NCBI GenBank assembly: GCA_030606265.1
Contig: JAUWGT010000005.1
Span: 1-34,239 of the forward strand
From: Candidatus Stahliibacteriota bacterium
GTDB taxonomy: Bacteria > Hydrothermota > Tepidihabitantia > SM23-42
Direction: 5' to 3'
Length of the DNA: 34,239 nucleotides
The notes beneath the pieces are model-generated. The model was given only the letters and a program-made list of their open reading frames with translations. It had not been told where the DNA came from and did no database searches. The position numbers were made by a program, and so were the translations under genes. This document shows positions 16,238-22,896 of the stretch, piece by piece (position 1 is the first letter of the stretch; every line of letters begins with the position of its first letter).

Positions 16238-16600
16238 GTAAGTATGTTTGAATCCCAAGGGGATTGGAAGATACAAACACCTAAAATCCAAAATACCTAA
16301 ACGCCTAAATAAACCAGAGAAACGAATGAAAGGAATAAATAGGAGTAGGGCGTTTACGCCCGTCCAATACGAGCCTGAAGGCTCTACTCCAAAGATACGA
16401 CGTTAGATTTTATATGAAGAACATCATGGATGAAACGTCTTTTAGTTATTGGTAAAGCAGTTATTGGGCAAAACAGTAATTAAGTAATTAAGTTATTAAG
16501 TAATTGAACAAAACAGTTATTAAGTTATTAAATAATTAGGTAATTGAGGGAATTGTAGTTGCCTGATCCTTCAATTACATTCAGGACATGTTTATCAGGC
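16238..16600. other. Repeat-filled divergent intergenic region
   Basis: No gene. From the left: hairpin AATCCC-AAG-GGGATT (16251-16265); the segment CTAAAATCCAAAATACCTAAACGCC shared with the argF upstream region; a three-way-junction palindrome (16342-16390); and AT-rich tandem variants of AAGTTATT/AAGTAATT (about 16471-16550). Last is GTAGTT followed by arm GCCTGAT (16561-16567), which pairs with ATCAGGC (16594-16600). The last unit resembles the junction elements at 13764 and 31970 with a different insert. Confidence 0.65.
16342..16390. repeat. Three-way-junction palindrome
   Basis: Outer stem GGAGTA/TACTCC encloses two perfect hairpins, GGGCG-TTTA-CGCCC and GAGCC-TGAA-GGCTC, joined by GTCCAATAC. 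It has the same design as the 13764 and 31970 elements but different sequence. Confidence 0.7.
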
Positions 16601-16790
16601 TGATTCAGGAGCAAAGCGACATGTCTACAATGAAATGTGTCTTCAATCCGCGGTTGGCGGATGTGTCTCCAGAGAATCGTGTCTACAGCCGAAGGTGCAT
16701 CTTCAGGAGCGAAGCGACATGTCCTCAGGCAAAGCTATATTGCCGTGACTTCATCCACCAGAGGTGGAATATCTTCAGCGCAGCGTGTTT
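16601..16790 (+). repeat. Array of unlike mini-hairpins with 9-base RTGTCTWCA linkers
   Basis: Eight linkers of consensus RTGTCTWCA (16621-29, 16637-45, 16663-71, 16679-87, 16697-705, 16719-27, 16745-53, 16769-77) separate inserts of 7-17 bases. The inserts are mostly self-complementary: AT-GAA-AT, ATCCGC-GGTTG-GCGGAT, GA-GAA-TC, GCC-GAA-GGT, GC-GAA-GC within GGAGCGAAGCGAC, GGCAA-AGCTATA-TTGCC, TCCACC-AGA-GGTGGA, and GC-GCA-GC. The array ends about 10 bases before the -35 of the che operon. Confidence 0.8.
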
Positions 16791-16796
16791 CTTGTC

Positions 16797-16824
16797 TTGA
16801 CATTTAAGTATAATTTTATACAAT
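16797..16824 (+). promoter_or_regulatory. Promoter of the chemosensory operon
   Basis: TTGACA (16797-16802), 16-base spacer, TACAAT (16819-16824). Transcription should start at about 16831, within a base or two of the ATG at 16833, so the first gene is probably read from a leaderless message. Confidence 0.85.
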
Positions 16825-16832
16825 ATTGTTGT

Positions 16833-19800
16833 ATGAATCGAAATCTAAAGGATATTGTAATTGACCGAGTTAAAGCGCCGTTGGAAGAATACTCTACTTC
16901 CTTCGGGGATCTTTTGGAAACCAGTCAGGAAATCGAAAACCGACTTGTCAAAGACACTGAGCTTCTTTCTGAGATAGGGAAGAAGTTCGACATTCTATCT
17001 GCGGCAGTTGAGCTCGAATTTGAAGGGATATCAGTTTTCGACCAGGAAATAAAGAAAACCAAGGAGATTCTTGAAAAGAGTGTTATTAAGGTCAATGAAT
17101 CTTTGACCGTATCAAATCGAATTTCAGAGGACTTGGATGTTATCTCAAAGTCCTTTAATAAAATCCAGGCCGATGCCTTACAGCTTGATGACATTGTGAA
17201 AAACATCGCTGTGGTGTCGGATTCCATAGAAGTAGCTTCGCGTAATGCGGGCATAACTGCTTTTCATGCTGGTGAACAGGGGAGAGGTTTCGAAGTGATC
17301 TCCCGGGAAATGACCTTACTGGTTAAAAGCGTGCAGGATCCAACAAAGCTTGTCCCCGATATTTCTGAAGAAGTAGTCAAAGGAACTGTAGATCTTGGTC
17401 ATGACTTACAGAGAATAGGGAGTATAATACATGATCTAAAAGAGATAAACGAACGGTTTTCCGATATCACTAATGAACTTCTTGGATTGATCCCGAATAT
17501 TGAAACCGGTATCAAGAGCCTTGGCGCGAGTGTTATTTCACAGAAGGAATTGCACCAGCTTTTGTTGACTGAGAATGAGCGTTCATCGCAATGGCTAAGT
17601 AACATTTATGATACAGCCCGTTCTTCAGCAATTCTGGAACAATATTTAGAAGCTATGTTTCGTAGGGTTAGTAATATTCGCGAAAGCCTTATGAGTGTCG
17701 AAGACGACACATCTTTTGCATGGATGTTCAATACCTTAAAGGTTGCCTTGACCGATGCTTCAAAGAGCTATGCCAAGGGTATGAATGAGCTGTCTATTAA
17801 AGAAATCGGTCGAGGAGGTGGTATACAGTCGTCAGAACGTTCGATCCTTCAACTCGTCAGTGAAGCCGGTCAACTCTCTGGAGTTATTAGCAAGATTGCT
17901 ATAGAGATCAAGAATTGGTTGAAGACAAATGGTGTAGCTTGTGAAGTTCTCACCAACGGGATTGCTTTTTATCAGGATATCCTAAACATCCTTTCGGTAT
18001 TGAATGAGAAACTCCACTCGATACGAATGAGAGCAGAGAAAATAGAAAACCCACTTTTTGATCTAAAGAAAATCACCGAGCGTTCACGGATACTTGGTCT
18101 GTACGCGAGCATTGAAAGTGCAAGGGGCGGTCAGTATGCGCAGTCACTTGGCGTGGTGACCAAGGAGATAAAAGATCTATCAGACAAGACAACTTCATTT
18201 GTTACTGATATTGGTGAAGTCGCTTTTGGTATGACTGAGAGTTTTGACGAACTGTCAACATTCCTGATCAGGAGTATGAGTGATGTTGAACAGGGCGTTG
18301 GATCATTGAAAGCTGCGGTAGATATCCTTGAAGAGAACAGAGGATTGTTGCAGAGCCTTGATAATCTCGGACAGGAAATGATTGGTTCAACCGATAAGAT
18401 AAAAACACAATGTAATGATCTGAGTATTAACATAAGAGAACTCAATCTTGACTATGAAAATATAGAGAATGCTTTTGAAGAGTATTCAAAGACAATCAAT
18501 GCCTGCGGTAAGACAGCTGAACACTTGTTGAAAAGTGTTAGTTCCTATGACAAAGAATTTGCGGTCTTAACCCGTAAACACAAGACTATTGTTTATCAGC
18601 AGTCAGTGGAACCGATACTACTTGATCCAGCCAATAAAACTGATGCCCGTAGTCATGAAGTGCTTCAACAGATTTTCATTGGTCTATTGACTTTTGATTC
18701 AGGTAATCACATGGTTCCGGGTATGGTTGACAGATTTTCAGTATCTAAGGATGGGTTGATCTGGGACTTCAAGATAAAACGTGGTATTAGATTTCATAAT
18801 GGTGATATGATCACTGCACAAGATATCGCCAATTCTATATCACGAGTGAAAGCCGGTCCAAATCTTAGCTTCATAGATTATGTCGATGATGTGGCGATTT
18901 TAGATGATTTTGATATTAGATTCAGTCTTAAGTTTCCTTATCTTCCTTTTCTAGCCAATCTTGCTTGTGGTACGTGTGATATTACGCACCGGGATCATTC
19001 TGTAGAACACCCGATTGGTGCTGGTCCCTATAAGTTTGTACATTGGGAAAAGGAAAAAGAGATCATCCTTGATGTCTTTAAGGATTTTTTTGACGGTCGA
19101 CCACCCATTGATAGAGTTATCATTAAGTTCATGCAGGATAGCGAAGAAGCGGTACAGCGTTTCAGAAAAGGTGAAATATCAATAATGGCGGTAACCCCAG
19201 AGATAGCTAAGCGATTTTCACCCGATGAGCTCATTTCCGGACCAGGTTTGTCTACTCAATATGTTGGTATTAATGTTTCACTCGATACTCCCTTCAAAAA
19301 CAGAAAGGTCCGTCAGGCGATGAACTACGCCATTGATAATGAGCATTTCAGTAATGTCGCAATGGAGGGGCAAGCCGTACCAGCTCGCGGTGTTTTTCCA
19401 CCCGGTATGTATGTTTATAATAATGACTTGTTGGGTTACGGATGTGATTTGGATAAGGCGAAACAACTTATGCGTGATGCAGGGTATGGCAGTGGTTTTG
19501 ATAGTGTGTATCCTTTTGATATCAGGGAGAGCGAAGCCGCCATTAAAAGAGCTGAGTATGTGATAAAAAGTCTTGAAAAAATCGGTGTAAAGCTTATACT
19601 TAATCCACTATCATGGAATGATTTCTTAGAACGGGGTTATCGTGGTGATAGTATTTTGTGTATGAAGAGCTGGGTTTCGGATAATGGTGACCCGGATAAT
19701 TTCCTTTATCCGTTGTTCCACTCCAAGAGTTTTGGACGTGCTGGTAATACTTCGTTCTACAGTAATCATGAGGTGGATACGATGATTGAACATGCAAGAT

Positions 19801-19982
19801 CTGAACGGAGCAGCAATAAGCGTCAACAGGTATACCGTGATATCGAGAATATGATAGTGAATGATGCGCCGTGGATATTTCTTTCTCATTCGGTTGATTC
19901 CTACGCGGTCAGTACGGATATCGGTGGTTTCAAAGTAGACCCATTTGGAATTATTAGGTTCCGCTATTTATGGACTAGATGA
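16833..19982 (+). CDS. Soluble chemoreceptor with two MCP-like signalling hairpins fused to an SBP_bac_5 peptide-binding domain
   Basis: The protein is 1049 residues from the ATG at 16833; the ORF-track start at 16764 lies upstream of the promoter. There is no signal peptide or TM helix. Residues 1-580 are long coiled-coil helices with two regions like the MCP hairpin tip. The first, about 136-167, contains ASRNAGITAFHAGEQGRGFE. The second, about 410-455, contains ILGLYASIESARGGQYAQSL. Residues about 585-1049 are a family 5 extracellular solute-binding domain (SEPILLDPAN-like opening, GLIWDFKIKRGIRFHNGD, GAGPYKFVHWE, NRKVRQAMNYAID), normally a secreted part of peptide/nickel ABC transporters. 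Here it is cytosolic and probably acts as ligand sensor feeding the adjacent CheW-CheA. No SD precedes the start. The stop overlaps cheW by 4 bases. Domain calls are strong; the sensing role is inference. Confidence 0.88.
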   Translation: MNRNLKDIVIDRVKAPLEEYSTSFGDLLETSQEIENRLVKDTELLSEIGKKFDILSAAVELEFEGISVFDQEIKKTKEILEKSVIKVNESLTVSNRISEDLDVISKSFNKIQADALQLDDIVKNIAVVSDSIEVASRNAGITAFHAGEQGRGFEVISREMTLLVKSVQDPTKLVPDISEEVVKGTVDLGHDLQRIGSIIHDLKEINERFSDITNELLGLIPNIETGIKSLGASVISQKELHQLLLTENERSSQWLSNIYDTARSSAILEQYLEAMFRRVSNIRESLMSVEDDTSFAWMFNTLKVALTDASKSYAKGMNELSIKEIGRGGGIQSSERSILQLVSEAGQLSGVISKIAIEIKNWLKTNGVACEVLTNGIAFYQDILNILSVLNEKLHSIRMRAEKIENPLFDLKKITERSRILGLYASIESARGGQYAQSLGVVTKEIKDLSDKTTSFVTDIGEVAFGMTESFDELSTFLIRSMSDVEQGVGSLKAAVDILEENRGLLQSLDNLGQEMIGSTDKIKTQCNDLSINIRELNLDYENIENAFEEYSKTINACGKTAEHLLKSVSSYDKEFAVLTRKHKTIVYQQSVEPILLDPANKTDARSHEVLQQIFIGLLTFDSGNHMVPGMVDRFSVSKDGLIWDFKIKRGIRFHNGDMITAQDIANSISRVKAGPNLSFIDYVDDVAILDDFDIRFSLKFPYLPFLANLACGTCDITHRDHSVEHPIGAGPYKFVHWEKEKEIILDVFKDFFDGRPPIDRVIIKFMQDSEEAVQRFRKGEISIMAVTPEIAKRFSPDELISGPGLSTQYVGINVSLDTPFKNRKVRQAMNYAIDNEHFSNVAMEGQAVPARGVFPPGMYVYNNDLLGYGCDLDKAKQLMRDAGYGSGFDSVYPFDIRESEAAIKRAEYVIKSLEKIGVKLILNPLSWNDFLERGYRGDSILCMKSWVSDNGDPDNFLYPLFHSKSFGRAGNTSFYSNHEVDTMIEHARSERSSNKRQQVYRDIENMIVNDAPWIFLSHSVDSYAVSTDIGGFKVDPFGIIRFRYLWTR

Positions 19983-20404
19983 TGGAGGCGATGATCGTTT
20001 TTCGAATTGGTGACGAACACATTGGCGTCGATATAAGTCAGGTTCGGGAAGTCACCGAAGCACAAACTCCAGTACCTGTGCCGCGGTCTCCTGCATTCGT
20101 GATCGGTTTGGTGAACATAAAGGGAGAGGTGATACCCGTTGTCTCTTTGAGAAAGCGTTTAGGGGTTGGTGGTGAGGAATCTGGTGACTGCCTGCTTATT
20201 GTAGAAGATAAAGGAAGGCTTGCAGGTATTGAGGTGGATGAGTTATTTGGTACGGAAAAAGTTATTGATGCGCGTATTAACCGGCGTGCAGAGCTTCTTT
20301 CAACAAGAAAAGAAAAGGATTTTTTTCACGGTGTTTACGAAACAGAAGGTAAGCCTATACTCATTTTGAACTTGGGAAAGATATTATCAAAGGAGGATAA
20401 ATGA
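19979..20404 (+). CDS. cheW: Chemotaxis coupling protein CheW
   Basis: At 141 residues it is a single CheW domain of normal size. MIVFRIGDEHIGVDISQVREV opens the first SH3-like lobe. VPRSPAFVIGLVNIKGEVIPVVSLRKRLG is the diagnostic CheW motif, and LLIVEDKGRLAGIEVDELFGTEKV follows. It links receptor hairpins to CheA. Two adjacent ATGs (19979, 19982) and a third at 19991 are possible starts; the first overlaps the receptor stop as ATGA and is chosen for consistency with the rest of the operon. A strong AAAGGAGG inside its 3' end serves the following cheY. Confidence 0.95.
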   Translation: MMEAMIVFRIGDEHIGVDISQVREVTEAQTPVPVPRSPAFVIGLVNIKGEVIPVVSLRKRLGVGGEESGDCLLIVEDKGRLAGIEVDELFGTEKVIDARINRRAELLSTRKEKDFFHGVYETEGKPILILNLGKILSKEDK

Positions 20405-20760
20405 GGGTTTTGGTCGTAGACGACGCAATGTTCATGCGTCGTATGCTCAGCGACATTTTAGAAAAAGGTGGGCATCTTGTTTGTGGTGAGGCAGCGACTG
20501 GCAAAGAGGCAGTAGAACGTTATAAGGAATTTAAACCTGACCTTGTCACAATGGATATTATAATGCCTGATATGAGTGGTATTGAGGCGGTTAAGGAAAT
20601 CAAGAAACTTGATAACGAAGCAAAGATTTTGATGGTTTCGGCCATGGGGCAGCAGGCACTCGTTCTTGAAGCAGTACAAGCTGGTGCGCTCGATTATGTT
20701 GTTAAGCCGTTTCAGCCATCAAGGGTTCTTGAGTCTATTGAGCGGATTATTGAAAAGTAA
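20401..20760 (+). CDS. cheY: Chemotaxis response regulator CheY
   Basis: This is a 119-residue stand-alone receiver. Acid pocket D7/D8, phospho-acceptor D52 in VTMDIIMPDMSG, Ser in MVSAMGQQ, and K102 in YVVKPFQ are all present. The spelling SAMGQQALVLEA is like CheY of the Thermotoga/Bacillus type rather than the enterobacterial type. It should be phosphorylated by the CheA encoded next and dephosphorylated by the CheC two genes on. ATGA overlap with cheW; AAAGGAGG ribosome site. The output (flagellar switch, pilus motor or other) is not shown by the window; no flagellar genes are present. Confidence 0.95.
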   Translation: MRVLVVDDAMFMRRMLSDILEKGGHLVCGEAATGKEAVERYKEFKPDLVTMDIIMPDMSGIEAVKEIKKLDNEAKILMVSAMGQQALVLEAVQAGALDYVVKPFQPSRVLESIERIIEK

Positions 20761-20761
20761 T

Positions 20762-22285
20762 ATGGAGAGCTATTTAGAACTGTTCATCAGCGAGTTGGAA
20801 GAGTACATCAAGCAATTGAACAAACAATTGCTGATTTTGGAATCGAATAACCGAAATAATCCATCAATAATCGAGGTTTTTCGTATTTTCCACACGATCA
20901 AAGGGATGGCACAGACCATGGGATTTGACGGGATATCTGAGGTTAGCCATTCAATTGAGGATCTGCTAGATGAGGCAAAAGAAAAGGGTGAAGTACGTCC
21001 AAACCTGGTTGATTTTCTTTTTGTCGCTGCTGATTTGCTTTCCAGGTCTGCCGTGGCTTTGAAAAATAAAGAAGAACTTCCTCCAGTTCGTGATATCCTT
21101 GACTTGAAAACGAAAATCAAGAAGGGCGAGACATTGGAATACTACAAGGAACAGGTAAGTACTAATGGTATTGGCGAGATACGCATCAAGATGGATAAAC
21201 TCGATACCCTATTCAATCTAGCAAATGAATTGACTATTACGCGATCTCGGTTGGTGAAAATAAGTCAAGATATCCGAAACACCGACTTACAGGTTATAGT
21301 TGATACTGCTTCAAGGCTCATCTCTTCGTTACAGGCTGATATTATGCGCCTGAGGATGTTGCCTCTGACAACAGTGTTTGAATTTTTCCCGAGGTGGTTT
21401 CGAGATGAGGCTAAACGACAGAGAAAAGATGTCATTCTTGAGATCGCTGGTGGCGAGATCGAAGTCGATCGTTCAATTATCGATATCCTCAAGGAACCGA
21501 TAATGCATTTGATACGCAATGCCCTTGACCACGGGATTGAAGTTTCTGCAAAGCAAGTTGGAATGGGCAAGGTTGTGCTCAAAGCGGTGCGCGAGAAAGA
21601 AAGAATAAGGATTTCGGTTATTGACAATGGTAAGGGCATTGATTTAGAGAAAATCCGATACAAAGCGGTGAAACATGGGTTGTTCAGTGATACTGAGGCT
21701 CAACACTTGAGCGAGGAAGAATTGTTTCGGCTTTTAACCCATCCTACTTTTACCACAAAAGATGATGTTACTACAATCTCTGGACGGGGTATTGGATTGG
21801 ATATCGTAAATTCCACGGCCATCAAACTTGGCGGTAGGCTTCTTATTTCTTCGCAGTCTGGACAGGGTACGTGTTTCACCCTTGAATTACCTTTGAATCT
21901 TGCTATTATTCGTGCGATGATCTTCAGACTTGACGGACAGCGGTTTGCATTACCTTTAAACTACATACAAGAAACCTTCTATGCACATGAAGATATGTTC
22001 CAGACTGTGTATCACCGTGAACTCTTTCCCCTACGTAATGGAATACTACCCTTGGTAAGATTAAGCGACAGATTGGGTTGTGTAGGAAAAAGAGGTAGAA
22101 AATCAGTGATTGTTGTTCAAACCCAGGCGAAACGGCGTGGGTTTGTGATTGATGAGATTGTTGATGAGGGGGAGATTGTTGTTAAGAAATTGGATCCTTT
22201 GTTTTCGGCTCCTTTCTACTCAGGTTGTTCAATTTATGCCGATGGTTCGCCAATTTTGATATTAGACCCAAGGGGGTTTGGATGA
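20762..22285 (+). CDS. cheA: Chemotaxis histidine kinase CheA, without an evident P2 domain
   Basis: The protein is 507 residues from the ATG at 20762, directly after the cheY stop; the longer ORF-track start lies inside cheY. The HPt domain is at 1-105 with phospho-accepting H44 in IFHTIKGMAQTMGF. A short linker of about 40 residues replaces P2. Dimerisation helices follow (FNLANELTITRSRLV), then the ATPase domain with N-box HLIRNALDHGIE, G1 VIDNGKGID and G2 GRGIGLDIV. The last domain is a C-terminal CheW-like P5 (about 375-507). It is shorter than E. coli CheA (654) mainly because no P2 is visible, so CheY must dock another way. It overlaps cheC by 4 bases. Confidence 0.95.
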   Translation: MESYLELFISELEEYIKQLNKQLLILESNNRNNPSIIEVFRIFHTIKGMAQTMGFDGISEVSHSIEDLLDEAKEKGEVRPNLVDFLFVAADLLSRSAVALKNKEELPPVRDILDLKTKIKKGETLEYYKEQVSTNGIGEIRIKMDKLDTLFNLANELTITRSRLVKISQDIRNTDLQVIVDTASRLISSLQADIMRLRMLPLTTVFEFFPRWFRDEAKRQRKDVILEIAGGEIEVDRSIIDILKEPIMHLIRNALDHGIEVSAKQVGMGKVVLKAVREKERIRISVIDNGKGIDLEKIRYKAVKHGLFSDTEAQHLSEEELFRLLTHPTFTTKDDVTTISGRGIGLDIVNSTAIKLGGRLLISSQSGQGTCFTLELPLNLAIIRAMIFRLDGQRFALPLNYIQETFYAHEDMFQTVYHRELFPLRNGILPLVRLSDRLGCVGKRGRKSVIVVQTQAKRRGFVIDEIVDEGEIVVKKLDPLFSAPFYSGCSIYADGSPILILDPRGFG

Positions 22286-22896
22286 TGGATGTAAAGCATT
22301 TGACGTTAGAACAGCTCGATGCCTTGAAAGAAGTAGCAAATATAGGGAGTGGTCACGCGGCAACTTCATTGTCCCAGTTAATGGGTAAGAAAGTAATGGT
22401 TCGTGTTCCCAAGATACTTACCGGACCGTTAGAAGATGTCATACTGAAGATTGCCGACCCCAATGATGTAGTGGTTTCTGTTTTACTATACTTTCTTGGT
22501 GATTTGACCGGACGGACCTTGCTGATTTATCCTTTTGAGGATGCTCAGGAGATAACATCTCTTTTGATGCCTACGGTGCAAGATAATTCAGCAGAGGTTC
22601 AGGAATCATTGCTAAAAGAGGTATCGAATATTCTTTCATGTTCCTACATGAACGCATTAGGAGAACTTCTGGGGCTTTTGATCCTGCCGTCAGTACCTGG
22701 TATGATTGTAGATATGGTTGGGGCCGTGCTTTCTAGTGTCGTAATTGAATTTGGATGCGAAAAGGACTATATTTTCTGTGTCGAAACAGAATTTGATTTT
22801 GGTGAGCTAGATAGACCACTCAGTACGTTTTTCCTTCTTTTGCCAGATACCGCCAGTTTGGAGTTGATATTGAAGAAACTGAACTTAGCAAAATGA
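22282..22896 (+). CDS. cheC: CheC-family CheY-P phosphatase
   Basis: The protein is 204 residues from the ATG at 22282, which overlaps the cheA stop (ATGA). Both CheC active-site motifs of pattern [DS]x3Ex2Nx22P are intact. Helix one is D13-E17-N20 in DALKEVANIGSGHAATSL with P43; helix two is S109-E113-N116 in SLLKEVSNILSCSYMNALG with P139. Family members remove phosphate from CheY and are often stimulated by CheD, which is absent here. This supplies signal termination in an operon that has no CheZ or CheX. Confidence 0.93.
   Translation: MMDVKHLTLEQLDALKEVANIGSGHAATSLSQLMGKKVMVRVPKILTGPLEDVILKIADPNDVVVSVLLYFLGDLTGRTLLIYPFEDAQEITSLLMPTVQDNSAEVQESLLKEVSNILSCSYMNALGELLGLLILPSVPGMIVDMVGAVLSSVVIEFGCEKDYIFCVETEFDFGELDRPLSTFFLLLPDTASLELILKKLNLAK

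Noticed and set aside
16601-16790. CRISPR array
   Set aside because: The constant part is only 9 bases, the variable parts are 7-17 bases and self-complementary, and no cas gene is present.
16588-16800. 70-residue ORF on the plus strand
   Set aside because: It lies wholly in the hairpin array, runs through the che promoter -35 region and has no ribosome site.
16764-16832. Upstream start (ATG 16764) for the receptor fusion
   Set aside because: It lies before the promoter, and the extra 23 residues come from hairpin-array and promoter DNA.
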